Shown piece after piece: positions 1 through 8,269 of a DNA stretch of 36,040 bases. Where the stretch lies: the NCBI RefSeq assembly GCF_001399455.2, contig NZ_LLEI02000031.1:1-36040 (forward strand). Reading direction: 5' to 3'. The notes under the pieces are model-generated. The model was given only the letters and a program-made list of their open reading frames with translations. It did no database searches and had not been told where the DNA came from. A program made the translations under genes and the position numbers. Source of the stretch: Vibrio bivalvicida (GTDB taxonomy: Bacteria; Pseudomonadota; Gammaproteobacteria; Enterobacterales; Vibrionaceae). Position 1 is the stretch's first letter. Each line of letters starts with the position of its first letter.

Positions 1-532
1 TTGAGCCCAGTTTTCACTAGCACTTAACCCATAGTTTCTTCAAATTCTAGCTAACAGCTATTAGATAGAAAAGTTCTATATTAAAATACAGAATTTTTCT
101 GTCTAGTTGTTCTTCACTCCAAGTCTAGTAGATATTTTCAATTAAAAACAGAGGTTTAACACCATCATTCGGTTTATTAAACGTAAAAAGTAGAAGTATT
201 CTGTATAGTCTAAATTTACCCCTTGATACATCACGCAGATTCGCAGCGAATGGGCAAAAGAATGGATAACTTTTAGTAGGGGAAACCCATGAACAGGAAG
301 TAAATGAGTAAATTAGTGAATGTGCTAAGTAGAAAAGGGGCATAAATGAGTTAGTAATTACATCCAATTGAACCTATTGGATCAATTAGTAAAAAACTTG
401 GTGTCACAAAGCCACTGTTTCTTGACACTGCCCTCCACTCACATTTTGTGCGGGCGTGATACACGCATCCCAGCAACGAAGCTTAGTATCAATGTTGGCG
501 CTGATGTTAAAAACTTGCTTGTTCTACCAACG
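1..532. other. Left edge, no supportable gene
   Basis: This stretch is AT-rich. It holds an 80-codon open frame on minus (125-367) and a 69-codon frame on plus (368-577). Neither has a convincing ribosome-binding site or a recognisable family pattern, and the plus frame runs into the MmcQ gene on the other strand. I see no terminator, tRNA or repeat here. It may be decayed coding sequence. Confidence 0.4.
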
Positions 533-898
533 TTACTCCACCAAAATTCCAAGCTCTTCACGCTTGCGCTTGCCTAAGCCTAATGCTGCTAATCGGTAAG
601 ATTCTGACAGATAGTATTTCAAGTCTTCATCTAGCTCACCTGAGGTTTGAGTTTGTTGAATCCACTTCATACCACGCGAAGCAAAATAAGGTGCTGGTTT
701 GTACCCTTCACACTCACTGAGGAATTGGTAGTTTAAATCCGAGGTCTTGAACGTAAACGCGGCGTCACCGCTATCGCTCCAACCTCCGATTGCAAAGACT
801 TTGCCTCCTACCTTCCAAACATGAGAGTTGCCCCACTGAATAACGTGGCTTGTTGCAGGAAACTCCCCGCAGAACTGATTAAACTCTTCGTAAGTCAT
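533..898 (-). CDS. MmcQ/YjbR family protein
   Basis: A 121-residue soluble protein of the MmcQ/YjbR family, which has a CyaY-like alpha/beta fold and is often annotated as DNA-binding, although the cellular role is not established. The pattern is an N-terminal MTYEEFNQFC helix, a central strand segment with VWKVGGKVFAIGG, and a C-terminal helix ending in ESYRLAALGLGKRKRE. I chose the ATG at 896-898. An in-frame GTG six codons upstream (914-916) would also work. It is the last minus-strand gene before the window edge, and about 150 bp separate it from the Dabb gene, so it is probably transcribed alone. It has no signal peptide or membrane segment. Confidence 0.8.
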   Translation of the reverse strand: MTYEEFNQFCGEFPATSHVIQWGNSHVWKVGGKVFAIGGWSDSGDAAFTFKTSDLNYQFLSECEGYKPAPYFASRGMKWIQQTQTSGELDEDLKYYLSESYRLAALGLGKRKREELGILVE

Positions 899-1046
899 AG
901 TATTGAATCCACCCACATTTCCTAATGTCCCCGACTTTGGTAATATACTGACATGTTGTCTACTGTCAAAGACTCTGCGTATAGAGCATCAGAAGCTCGA
1001 CTGAATACTATCTGCATGCAAGACTCCCATTAGCAATCGCTAAATG

Positions 1047-1343
1047 CTACATCTGATAGTCAAATACGATGATGTCATCAAGTAAAGGACGAAATACCTC
1101 TTTCAATGCATCATGCTCTGGGTGCGGCAAATAGTTTTGTCGGCCCGCTTCATCAGCAAAAGTCATCAAAACCGAATGGGTATAGCCCTGATTTTTATTC
1201 TCGGGACTGTCGTTAAGCCCCCACTCAACCTCTACGACACCTTCAATCTTGGCGGGCATTTGTTCAAAAAGAGTTCTAAGTTTATTAATTTCAGATTGTT
1301 CTGCGTCTTGTTTGAACTTAATCAGTAGTATATGGCGAATCAT
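1047..1343 (-). CDS. Dabb (stress-responsive A/B barrel) protein
   Basis: A 98-residue protein matching the Dabb family of dimeric alpha-beta barrels. It begins MIRHILLIKFK and has the helix region with EINKLRTLFEQMP, the internal YTHSVLMTFADEAG segment and a late HPEHDALKEVFRPLL stretch, which is the usual order for the family. The function is unknown; relatives are linked to stress response or small-molecule binding. The ATG at 1341-1343 follows an AGGA about eight bases upstream. A TTG two codons earlier is a less likely start. It stands alone, with roughly 90 bp to the upstream GyrI-like gene and 150 bp to the MmcQ gene. Confidence 0.85.
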   Translation of the reverse strand: MIRHILLIKFKQDAEQSEINKLRTLFEQMPAKIEGVVEVEWGLNDSPENKNQGYTHSVLMTFADEAGRQNYLPHPEHDALKEVFRPLLDDIIVFDYQM

Positions 1344-1433
1344 GATCAATCCTGTTTTGTCTTTAATAGCGCTAACTTAACATCATTACGCTACCACAAA
1401 CCAGTTTTCTGCACTCACCTTGAAAATCAGCCC

Positions 1434-1886
1434 CTATGAGTGCACTGCGATATAGATTTCTATCTCTTGAGCACTTTTGTAAAACTCAAAATCAGTAGTG
1501 TATGCACGTTTGTGTTGGCAGTCATCATTAGCAAAATAATTCCAGATCACTTGCCACAAGTTAATTACCGCTTGAGGAAACTCCCCTTCGGCAGAGAAAA
1601 CGAGATAAGATCCAGCCTCAATATGGGCTTTAACAAAGCTACCGTCCGTCCCATTATGTAAAGTATCCGAACACGCAATCACATCATAAGCACCATTGAA
1701 GTCAGACTCGTAATTGGTATACACGCCGTAAACTCGCGATTCAGGGCATAAATTTGGCAACGCTTGACTATAAAAGTGTTCCCACAATTTTCCGATTTTC
1801 GCCGTTGCAGGCTTTTGCTCATCTACATTGGTTGTAGTTACTGAAAAACCCGCCAATTCAGTGCCTGCAATTTTTTGTATTTCCAC
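1434..1886 (-). CDS. GyrI-like / effector-binding domain protein
   Basis: A 150-residue protein consisting only of a GyrI-like (AraC effector-binding, SOUL/BacR type) domain. Supporting segments are the opening with the AGTELAGFSVTTTN strand, KIGKLWEHFYSQALP, the VYGVYTNYESDFNGAYDVIAC strand pair, and a late aromatic strand with FEFYKSAQEIEIYIAV. The domain normally binds hydrophobic small molecules. Without a DNA-binding domain it may act as a sequestering protein. The start appears to be GTG at 1884-1886, six bases after an AAGGAG ribosome-binding site, which is better than any internal ATG. It is apparently monocistronic. Confidence 0.8.
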   Translation of the reverse strand: MEIQKIAGTELAGFSVTTTNVDEQKPATAKIGKLWEHFYSQALPNLCPESRVYGVYTNYESDFNGAYDVIACSDTLHNGTDGSFVKAHIEAGSYLVFSAEGEFPQAVINLWQVIWNYFANDDCQHKRAYTTDFEFYKSAQEIEIYIAVHS

Positions 1887-2005
1887 TTTGGTGCTCCTTG
1901 TAAACTATGGTATGCGTATGCCATCAGCGATGGGCTCTGCACGGATGCACAAATAGTAACAACCTCTACTGACATCATCTGTCAGTAGCTAATGCCGAAG
2001 AGTGA

Positions 2006-2800
2006 TTAGAATTTATGTGCGATAACCAACCCATGATTGCTTGAGCCAAGTAAAGACGGTTCATCACACACAGAAAGGTGGTAATTAAGCCATGTTTGAT
2101 ACTGCTGTGGGGAAAACGAGTTCACACTTGCCGAGATGAAACGTCCAAATCCATCGGTAGCGACATGATTAAGTAACTCGAAGTTCGCTGCCGAAACCAA
2201 TTGCTCCATCTCTAAGGGTGTTGCAAAGTAACCCACTTTGAAGAAACTAGGTGCGGCTTGGTGCGAGACCGTTCCTGCGTCTCTCAACTCAGAGAATACT
2301 TCAGGTGTCACTAACTCTGGAAACTTCTGGGCAAACATTCCAGCGACAAAAAAACGAGAAATATACGCAACGGCTAAAACTCCAGACGGCTTAAGAATGC
2401 GTTTAGCTTCTGCTATCGCTTTTTCTCGTTCTTGTCTGGTCCTTAAGTGATACAAAGGTCCGAGAATGACACACACATCTTGGCTCCCATCTTCTATAAA
2501 TGGAATATCACATGCGTTGCCTTGATAGACATTAAGCTCTAACTGGGATTGATGCGCTTTCTGTTTAAGAATGTCAACTTGCTCTGGAGCTAACTCAACG
2601 GCTGTGACATCGCATCCCATCTTAGAAAATGTAAGAGAATAGCGCCCTGTTGCCGCCCCGAGTTCGCACACTTTAGTCCCTTTGGTAAGGAATGGCCTTA
2701 GGCAATGCATAGTTGTATCAAATTCAGTTTGAGCGATGTACTGTCTCGTTAGTCGAGAATCTTCATCTGCTCCTGTATATTGGGCAATTAGCTCTTCCAT
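2006..2800 (-). CDS. Class I SAM-dependent methyltransferase
   Basis: A 264-residue cytosolic protein with a Rossmann methyltransferase core. Motif I is VCELGAATG at residues 44-52, the ribose-contacting acidic residue follows in VTAVEL (E69), the NACDIP segment sits near 95-100, and motif IV-like VILGPLYHL is near 111-119. After these comes a region with AKRILKPSGVLAVAYISRF, typical of UbiE/Methyltransf_11 enzymes. The substrate cannot be told. The ATG at 2798-2800 has AGGT upstream. Only about 40 bp separate it from the ASCH gene upstream, so the two may be co-transcribed. Length is normal for the family and no catalytic motif looks damaged. Confidence 0.85.
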   Translation of the reverse strand: MEELIAQYTGADEDSRLTRQYIAQTEFDTTMHCLRPFLTKGTKVCELGAATGRYSLTFSKMGCDVTAVELAPEQVDILKQKAHQSQLELNVYQGNACDIPFIEDGSQDVCVILGPLYHLRTRQEREKAIAEAKRILKPSGVLAVAYISRFFVAGMFAQKFPELVTPEVFSELRDAGTVSHQAAPSFFKVGYFATPLEMEQLVSAANFELLNHVATDGFGRFISASVNSFSPQQYQTWLNYHLSVCDEPSLLGSSNHGLVIAHKF

Positions 2801-2841
2801 AATGTACCTATTGCTATTTTTGTTAGAGGGGAAGCAGTGAA

Positions 2842-3318
2842 CTACGCATATGAATCGCGATAGACAACATTAAAGCGCTCAAGAACAAGTAGCATGTCTT
2901 CATTCGGCTCGACACCGAGTTCTTCACATTCTAATGAGAAAAACTTCCAATGAGCGTCTCGCCACCAGCGAAGAGATTTATCGCCCTCGCCTTCAGATGC
3001 AGCAAATTCAGCCGTCACCTGATTGTATGGGCAGGTAGAAACAGACGTAATTTCAATAATGCACACAGGCTCACCTTGCCAATTGGTTACCACTTGCAGG
3101 TGACCGACTTGTGGCATTAGCTCATCTTCATGGCTGTACCAATACTCCATACTACACGAAGCGGTTTTCTCGCCACGTAAGATCAAATCTGCACATAGGT
3201 TGGCATTGTGTTCATCAGCGCAGAAATAATCGGCACTAAATGAGTTGTATTGCTGAGCGACGCTAGGGGGTAACGTCGCAAGAAATTGATCGAGATATTT
3301 TTGGCTTGATACTTCCAT
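2842..3318 (-). CDS. ASCH domain protein
   Basis: A 158-residue protein of the ASCH family (PUA-like beta-barrel fold; RNA binding or amidohydrolase activity has been proposed for some members). The signature GEKTAS lies at residues 49-54, preceded by NANLCADLILR and followed by MPQVGHLQVVTNWQGEPVCIIEITSV strands. The SLRWWRDAHWKFF segment and FNVVYRD end are also typical. The ATG at 3316-3318 is preceded by GAGG. It lies 40 bp from both the methyltransferase and YjdM genes, so a three-gene transcript yjdM-ASCH-methyltransferase is possible, though no shared pathway is evident. Confidence 0.85.
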   Translation of the reverse strand: MEVSSQKYLDQFLATLPPSVAQQYNSFSADYFCADEHNANLCADLILRGEKTASCSMEYWYSHEDELMPQVGHLQVVTNWQGEPVCIIEITSVSTCPYNQVTAEFAASEGEGDKSLRWWRDAHWKFFSLECEELGVEPNEDMLLVLERFNVVYRDSYA

Positions 3319-3359
3319 GACAGCCTCTGTGGTTCGGTAGCTAATATAAAGACGTGTTG

Positions 3360-3698
3360 CTAGGCTTTCTTAACAAACTTGGCGGTAACCATCATTTCTC
3401 CTGCTCCATCAACTTTGCAATCAAGTTCATGATCTTTGCCTTCAACGATTCGTCTAATCACCGCTTTTGTGCCGATTTTGAGCACCAACGAGCTACCTTT
3501 AACTTTTAGGTCTTTCGCTAAAGTCACTTTGTCCCCCTCTTCAAGGGCTGTGCCGTTGGCATCTTTTGCGGTAAACACACTTTCATCAGGCTCGCTTGGG
3601 TTCCACTCATGAGCACACTCTGGGCATACTAGGTTGATTTGATCTTGATAAACGTATTCAGATTGGCAGTTCGGGCAAGGAGGAAAAGACATAGTCAT
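3360..3698 (-). CDS. yjdM: YjdM/PhnA family zinc-ribbon protein
   Basis: A 112-residue (110 if the second ATG is used) protein of the YjdM family, formerly called PhnA. The N-terminal zinc ribbon has two CxxC knuckles, C8-P-N-C11 and C25-P-E-C28, followed by EWNPSEPDE. The C-terminal half is the small beta-barrel with NGTALEEGDKVTLAKDLKVKG and the final MMVTAKFVKKA. The old name ties it to alkylphosphonate use, but that role has not held up and the function is unknown. Two ATGs (3696-3698 and 3690-3692) are possible and the sequence does not decide between them. The length is standard and all four cysteines are present. Confidence 0.9.
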   Translation of the reverse strand: MTMSFPPCPNCQSEYVYQDQINLVCPECAHEWNPSEPDESVFTAKDANGTALEEGDKVTLAKDLKVKGSSLVLKIGTKAVIRRIVEGKDHELDCKVDGAGEMMVTAKFVKKA

Positions 3699-3789
3699 TG
3701 TTCTTAGTTAGTGAAATTAGAACATATGATAGTGTCGCTCCCTCTCTGTTGCGAGTGATACGGCGAACTTTAGTGAAACAATCACTTAC

Positions 3790-4323
3790 CTAACTCGCCT
3801 CTATAGGCTCCGATTTAAGTTGAGAAATGAAAGCGTTCATCTCTGACAAAGAACGAATGATGTGCACTGACTTTTTCTCTTCAAAACCCTTTAAGCGCTG
3901 TTCAAAGTCCGAATTCCAAAACTTGGGACTTAGTCGTAAGAATTTATAGCTCTGCATGCTGCCCTTAATGATGGAGCTCCCTTCCGGCCAACCTTCTGGT
4001 TTTACCGCTAGCCCCTTAAGCATGCGTTTAGTCACCAACCAGTAACTGACGTAATATGGTAAGTCGATATAGATTAACGTATCGGCAGACTCAAGACGTT
4101 GGCTAAAAGAGTCCAACGGGCCCAAACCGTCAATGATCCAACTGTCTGCACTGAGAATATCTCGATGCTTTTTATCAAACACTTCCCTTGTCTCAGCCGT
4201 TCCATCTTTTCTGAAGGCAATAGAGTCGAGTTGATGCAATGGTAAGTTTTTAATCAGAGCTAGGTGCTTACTCAGTGATGACTTACCACTTCCTGGCTTT
4301 CCAAAAACAGCGATTTTCTTCAT
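3790..4323 (-). CDS. Adenylate-kinase-like P-loop protein (FlaR-related)
   Basis: A 177-residue cytosolic P-loop NTPase resembling adenylate kinases and the 'DNA topology modulation protein FlaR' group. The Walker A loop GKPGSGKS is at residues 8-15, directly after the first strand MKKIAVF. The HQLDSIAFRKDG segment and the DSWIIDGLG motif (substrate lid and strand region) follow. The natural substrate is unknown. The ATG at 4321-4323 is chosen because GGAGGAA sits immediately upstream; a start six codons earlier lacks this. It is transcribed away from a roughly 400-bp intergenic region that carries a terminator for the next gene. Confidence 0.8.
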   Translation of the reverse strand: MKKIAVFGKPGSGKSSLSKHLALIKNLPLHQLDSIAFRKDGTAETREVFDKKHRDILSADSWIIDGLGPLDSFSQRLESADTLIYIDLPYYVSYWLVTKRMLKGLAVKPEGWPEGSSIIKGSMQSYKFLRLSPKFWNSDFEQRLKGFEEKKSVHIIRSLSEMNAFISQLKSEPIEAS

Positions 4324-4744
4324 ATTTCCTCCGTCGACCAAATTGGAAATACCAATCAGGATAAATAGGTGCTCATCTAATTGCGTAGGAAAAATCGCTT
4401 AGAGCAAGGCATAGATTGCAGCTAGCTAGTTGATCTACCTACACCATTCTTTGAAAACATAGCTATAACGCAACTATCAGCGATTTTAACCAGCAAGAAT
4501 GACCAGATATTTATTTAGATTGGTATGTAACCCGAGAGGCAGAAAAACAAAACCCACCTCTTTCGGGTGGGTTAATCGAAAATAAACGCGTGAACACACC
4601 ACCATTCCTATGGAATGATGATAATTCGAGAATCTTGGCGCGTTAGAGTCATTTTCATATCAATATATTTGCATATAAATCAACCAGTGTCAATGGCGTA
4701 GTACTTAACGTTCTAGGTTTAAAGTTGGTCTGCTTCTTTCTAAT
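4324..4744. other. Intergenic region with one terminator
   Basis: About 420 bp lie between the P-loop gene and the GNAT gene, both on minus. It contains the GNAT gene's terminator (4551-4573) and, nearer the P-loop gene, its presumed promoter. A short palindrome CATTCCTATGGAATG lies close to the GNAT stop. I see no open frame with a ribosome-binding site and no repeat shared with other gaps. Confidence 0.5.
4551..4573 (-). terminator. Rho-independent terminator of the GNAT gene
   Basis: An 8-bp perfect stem (AACCCACC / GGTGGGTT) with a 7-base loop. Read on minus, the stem is followed by a T-rich run, the normal form of an intrinsic terminator. It lies about 170 bp beyond the stop of the GNAT gene. 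Confidence 0.75.
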
Positions 4745-5194
4745 TCAAATAACGAGAGATTTACTTAAGCAGATTGATCTTGAGACACCAACATACTTTC
4801 CATAGGGGCAGCATTCTTGATAACCGTTTCGCTGATAAAACCGAACTGCTTTCAAGTTGACTCGACGAGTCGATAATATAGCGTCTTGGTAACCTAAACT
4901 AGCGGCATACTCTTCCAATAGATTGAGAATAAAGGCGCCAGCTTTAGGCTGCTTAGAATACATCCGCTTTAGTTCACATACGCCGTCGCTAAAGTACCTA
5001 AATACACCGCAAGCAACTGGCTGATTATCTAAACAAACCACCATGCATCCGTCCAACTGAGAATTGAATTCATCAGGTGAAAAAGAACTTTCTCCTGAAT
5101 CATCTGTAATTTGGCGCAATGATGAGTTCAACTCCTGTACCAAAGAGGCGAAATATCTATCGCTTGTGGTCACTTTCTTGTGAGTAAAATTCAT
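4745..5194 (-). CDS. GNAT family N-acetyltransferase
   Basis: A 149-residue protein with GNAT-fold features. The order is an N-terminal segment with SLRQITDDSGE, strands ending in GCMVVCLDNQPVACGVFRYF, VCELKRMYSKQ leading into the acetyl-CoA binding region (PKAGAFILNLLEEYAASLGY), and the typical C-terminal VNLKAVRFYQRNGYQE motif. The usual R/QxxGxG pyrophosphate loop is weak here (KQPKAGA), so acetyl-CoA binding is likely but the loop is unusual. The acceptor is unknown. It starts at ATG 5192-5194 with GAGG upstream and is probably transcribed alone. Confidence 0.8.
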   Translation of the reverse strand: MNFTHKKVTTSDRYFASLVQELNSSLRQITDDSGESSFSPDEFNSQLDGCMVVCLDNQPVACGVFRYFSDGVCELKRMYSKQPKAGAFILNLLEEYAASLGYQDAILSTRRVNLKAVRFYQRNGYQECCPYGKYVGVSRSICLSKSLVI

Positions 5195-5234
5195 CCCTCA
5201 ATCCTCGGATATTTTATCAACTAGGTTAAAACTT

Positions 5235-5345
5235 TTATGAGCGCTTCACCGCTACGACCGAAAACGTATGCCAGTGTTTTTGTCTTCCCAGTGCTGTTTC
5301 AGCTTTTTCGTAGTATTGACGCCAAATATCGCTGTTTTCATCCAT
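5235..5345 (-). CDS. Short open frame, 36 residues
   Basis: A small frame downstream of the second metzincin gene, in the same direction, starting about 30 bp after that gene's stop. An AAGGA lies about ten bases before the ATG at 5343-5345, better than most spurious frames. The product opens MDENSDIWRQYYEKA, which resembles the first residues of some gammaproteobacterial SAM methyltransferases, but nothing homologous to the catalytic part follows. It could be a small protein or the 5' remnant of a lost gene. I would not assign a function. Confidence 0.3.
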   Translation of the reverse strand: MDENSDIWRQYYEKAETALGRQKHWHTFSVVAVKRS

Positions 5346-5375
5346 ATGTTCTATTCCTTGTCGAACCAAGTCAAC

Positions 5376-6197
5376 TTAGGTGGTTTCTCCATTTTCTATG
5401 GCTTCGCGTAAAGAGGCAATAAATTCACGAACCCTCCGATTGTTGTCCGCATGAAGTTCATTACCGCAAGACTCATCACGATAAGAGATTGCCGGATCTG
5501 AATAGATGGGTAAGAGTAACTTTTCGTAACTCATGATTGTTCCAGCGTTTGCACACTTATAAGCCCTTGCATAAGGTTTGACGAGGTGTTTATTTGCTGG
5601 CTTGAGGCTACGTTCTAGTTGTCCTTGTAACAATGAAAAGAACAGGGTTTCACTATGATTTGCGTACATCAAATGCCCGAACTCATGTTCAAGGACATAA
5701 GAAGGCGCATCATCCGCTAACAAGATGAAACCACGGTTAAACTCCCAGCGCGTCATGCCATTGATGTCTTCTTCAAATACTGGGTGACGGTAATCAAGAA
5801 CAAAAACGAAGTAGTTTAGCGGATCATTTTCAATTGAATCTAACCGCTCTTTGCCAATCGCATTGCGACCTTGCAAATAGACTTCTTCTAAATACTCCGT
5901 ATCTGAAAGACTAAAATCGACATATTGATATGACGCCAGTTGACGCTCAAGTGGTAAACAAGAGTTCTCTAGTGTTTGATTAGAAAACTCTACCTGTTGG
6001 GCAGCGCTACGCTTTCCGAAAATCTCTTTTAGTGAACTGTCGACAAAATAGTGTACTTTGGTCGATATGGCTGTCTCGTCATGACTACAGGTGGCTAAAT
6101 CCAAATTATCCAAGTCGAGGGGTGTTTGATCTGGTCTATTTAGATAGAAAAGAGCCGCAGTGACAACAAGAGATGAGATAACTAAGACTTTTTTCAT
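5376..6197 (-). CDS. Secreted or membrane-anchored metzincin-like protease, variant zinc site
   Basis: A 273-residue protein with an N-terminal hydrophobic segment (about 4-19: a signal peptide or membrane anchor). The zinc motif is HEFGHLMYANH, with H171, E172, H175 and H181. This matches the HExxHxxGxxH spacing of metzincins, but the Gly is replaced by Tyr. A Met-turn-like AGTIMSYEKLLLPIYSDP follows around residues 219-234, M222 being the methionine. Cysteines at 37, 80, 215 and 244 suggest disulfides, consistent with export. It is the third gene of a unit with the small membrane protein (38 bp upstream) and its paralogue upstream. No pro-domain or substrate is recognisable. Confidence 0.75.
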   Translation of the reverse strand: MKKVLVISSLVVTAALFYLNRPDQTPLDLDNLDLATCSHDETAISTKVHYFVDSSLKEIFGKRSAAQQVEFSNQTLENSCLPLERQLASYQYVDFSLSDTEYLEEVYLQGRNAIGKERLDSIENDPLNYFVFVLDYRHPVFEEDINGMTRWEFNRGFILLADDAPSYVLEHEFGHLMYANHSETLFFSLLQGQLERSLKPANKHLVKPYARAYKCANAGTIMSYEKLLLPIYSDPAISYRDESCGNELHADNNRRVREFIASLREAIENGETT

Positions 6198-6235
6198 AGT
6201 TTTACTTTAAACTCATAAAATTCTTGTTCAATGCT

Positions 6236-6637
6236 TTATCCAATGACCTTCTTAAGACACTTAACTTGTTTCTCCAATAACTGACCATCACCTGTAGAAT
6301 AAGATTTCGCCACATTGATCCATTGAGTCCCTGTCTCATCAATATGTTTAAATTCCACTTGTAAGGCAAAGCGCGCACAACGGCTTAGGGCAAATAGAAA
6401 ACCAACGACGCTCAAACTCACTGCGATACCAATTAACCATGAAGGAGCAGGACTGAACTGATTGACCACCATCCAGGTGGCACCTGAAAATAACGCCAGC
6501 CAAAAGATCATTTGACCTAAATTATCCAATAACGACATGCGCTTAAATTTAGCATTGTTAATCTTTGCAAGTGGGTAGCTATCTTTTTTGAATTGAAAGT
6601 TCTTGGTATCAATTTTGAAATCAGATTCTTTAAGCAT
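6236..6637 (-). CDS. Small membrane protein, DUF6232-like
   Basis: A 133-residue protein with two predicted membrane helices, about residues 41-60 and 66-86. A charged N-terminal region includes YPLAKINNAKFKRM, and the C-terminal soluble portion is about 45 residues (FKHIDETGTQWINVAKSY). The arrangement and the KIxNA motif resemble DUF6232 proteins, whose role is unknown. It starts one base after the stop of the upstream metzincin gene and ends 38 bp before the next, so it is translationally coupled in a three-gene unit. It could anchor, regulate or protect against the proteases, but that is inference from position only. Confidence 0.65.
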   Translation of the reverse strand: MLKESDFKIDTKNFQFKKDSYPLAKINNAKFKRMSLLDNLGQMIFWLALFSGATWMVVNQFSPAPSWLIGIAVSLSVVGFLFALSRCARFALQVEFKHIDETGTQWINVAKSYSTGDGQLLEKQVKCLKKVIG

Positions 6638-6638
6638 T

Positions 6639-7445
6639 TTAGATCTTGTCCTTATTATTCTTCTTTGACTTATGTAAGTACTTCTTCGCGAATTCTCTCA
6701 GTACCTTCGCGTTATTCTTTAAATCATCAGAGCCACACATTTCGCCATTGAAAGTAATGTCAGGATTAGAATAAACAGGGATGATATCTCGCTCATACGA
6801 CATGATTGTGCCGCGCCCAGAGCAAGCAGCTCCAAATGCAAATTTTTCACTTTTGGGATACGAACTGATTAGGTACTCATTGATATCAAAGTTAGCCATT
6901 TGTTCTTTTAGCGTTTTTATATCGTGCGAAGCGCCGCTCAGATGACCAATTTCATGCTCCATCACATCATCAGGGCAATTTAACGCTATATTAAAAAACA
7001 GCGAAGAGCCTGACGCATAACCGCAATTGCTTGATTGAAAGCTGTCACTAAAGTTCGCAAACACAATACCTTTAAAAATAGGAACGCCGTCATTATTGTG
7101 CTCTGGAAAGTCACGTTCTAAAGATAATTTTAGAAACCGCTCAGACACATCAATATCCTTAAACCAACTACTATCAATCGTCGGAACATATTCGATATGA
7201 GTCACTTTACGAGATATTGGTATACACGAATTCTTTAGCGTCGTATTAGCGAAAGCCATCCAAGCATTTATTTTAGCTTGTACAAACTCTTTAGAATATT
7301 CTGCTAACACATCATCATTAATGTACAAATGCACTTCAGTTTCTAGCAGAGTGTTGTGATCACACCGTGGAAGTTGCAGCTTGCTATCAGCCATTGCACT
7401 CCCATACACGAAAGCGGAAGCTGACAATAAGGTTGGTAATTTCAT
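6639..7445 (-). CDS. Secreted metzincin-like zinc metalloprotease
   Basis: A 268-residue exported protein with a signal peptide of about 19 residues (KLPTLLSASAFVYGSAMA). A complete metzincin zinc site, HEIGHLSGASHD, places H164, E165, H168, G171 and H174. A Met-turn GRGTIMSYERDIIPVYSNPDI lies about 40 residues later (M215). Cysteines at 28, 74, 141 and 157 suggest disulfides. It is a paralogue of the protease at 5376-6197: both share a C-x-H near the N-terminus, an N-S-C-[IL]-P segment, the TIMSYE turn and the terminal CG. It is the first gene of the unit. The substrate is unknown; a cell-wall or secreted-protein target is possible. Confidence 0.85.
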   Translation of the reverse strand: MKLPTLLSASAFVYGSAMADSKLQLPRCDHNTLLETEVHLYINDDVLAEYSKEFVQAKINAWMAFANTTLKNSCIPISRKVTHIEYVPTIDSSWFKDIDVSERFLKLSLERDFPEHNNDGVPIFKGIVFANFSDSFQSSNCGYASGSSLFFNIALNCPDDVMEHEIGHLSGASHDIKTLKEQMANFDINEYLISSYPKSEKFAFGAACSGRGTIMSYERDIIPVYSNPDITFNGEMCGSDDLKNNAKVLREFAKKYLHKSKKNNKDKI

Positions 7446-7668
7446 TTCATTGAACCACGGCTACTGGTGCCCTACTAAGCCCAATAGCATCAAGAGATAT
7501 AGCGAATGCTCGCCTTAACCATATGAAACAAAGTACATTATTGAAATCTATAAAACAAGCACCCAAAAACCACACCATCAATACAAAAGAGTGGGATCAC
7601 CATCTTATGACCGAATTCAAAGGAGGGAGATATGGGGGAACTTATTCACCCCACATCCGATGATTGAA

Positions 7669-8085
7669 CTACCGATGCGCCATAGGGTGGTCTGGGTGTA
7701 ACTGCAGCAAATCCCAGAGATTGCCGTACAAGTCTTCAAATACAGCAACGGTGCCATATTCTTGCTTCTTGGGTTCTCGAACAAAGTGAATTCCAATCGA
7801 TTTCATTCGCTCATAATCACGCCAGAAGTCATCGGTGCTTAAAAAAAGGAACACGCGCCCACCAGATTGATTACCAATAAAATCATGCTGCTCAGGTTTC
7901 GATGCTTTAGCGAGCAGTATTGTCGCACCATGTGAATTCGGTGGAGCAACAACAACCCAACGTTTGTCTTGCTCTGGCTGGTAGGTGTCTTCAATCAGTT
8001 CAAACTGCAGTTTGTTAACATAGAAGTCTATGGCCTCGTCGTAGTCTTTGACGACTAAGGCGATGTGAACGATATTTTGCTTCAT
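7669..8085 (-). CDS. VOC superfamily (glyoxalase-like) protein
   Basis: A 138-residue protein of the vicinal-oxygen-chelate superfamily. It shows the first beta-alpha-beta-beta-beta unit (IVHIALVVKDYDEAIDFYVNKLQFELIED), the second unit from RVFLFLSTDDFWRDYERMKSIG, and the typical closing FEDLYGNLWDLLQLHP, where the Glu/Asp metal position would lie. Likely metal ligands are H7 and the acidic residues of the final strand, but the chemistry (dioxygenase, lyase or resistance protein) cannot be told. It starts at ATG 8083-8085 after AGGTAG. It is transcribed alone, with a palindrome in its promoter region. Confidence 0.85.
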   Translation of the reverse strand: MKQNIVHIALVVKDYDEAIDFYVNKLQFELIEDTYQPEQDKRWVVVAPPNSHGATILLAKASKPEQHDFIGNQSGGRVFLFLSTDDFWRDYERMKSIGIHFVREPKKQEYGTVAVFEDLYGNLWDLLQLHPDHPMAHR

Positions 8086-8115
8086 TTTCTACCTAATGAA
8101 TTGTCTTATTCTGGG

Positions 8116-8130
8116 TGGTTATATTAACCA
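8116..8130. promoter_or_regulatory. Palindrome upstream of the VOC gene
   Basis: TGGTTATATTAACCA is a perfect 6-bp inverted repeat around TAT. It sits about 30-45 bp ahead of the VOC gene start, where an operator would lie. A longer, looser inverted repeat (TCTCGTG at 8153-8159 with CACGAGA at 8191-8197) follows farther upstream. No regulator gene is adjacent, so the binding protein is unknown. Confidence 0.35.
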
Positions 8131-8269
8131 ATTAATAGACTTAGTTAAGAATTCTCGTGCATTTTTGCTGACTATTTCACCGTGGGACATCACGAGAGTT
8201 TTTGGGTTCTTTTACCCCCCACAAAAAACCAAGACTGCAAAAAATTTTTGATTAAAAGATCACTGACCG

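Noticed and set aside
125..367. 80-codon minus frame as a gene
   Set aside because: No ribosome-binding site or family pattern; composition looks non-coding.
7600..7668. Tiny plus-strand ORF with AAGGAGGGA ribosome-binding site
   Set aside because: Only 11-18 codons, no recognisable product, and convergent with the VOC gene region; may be chance.
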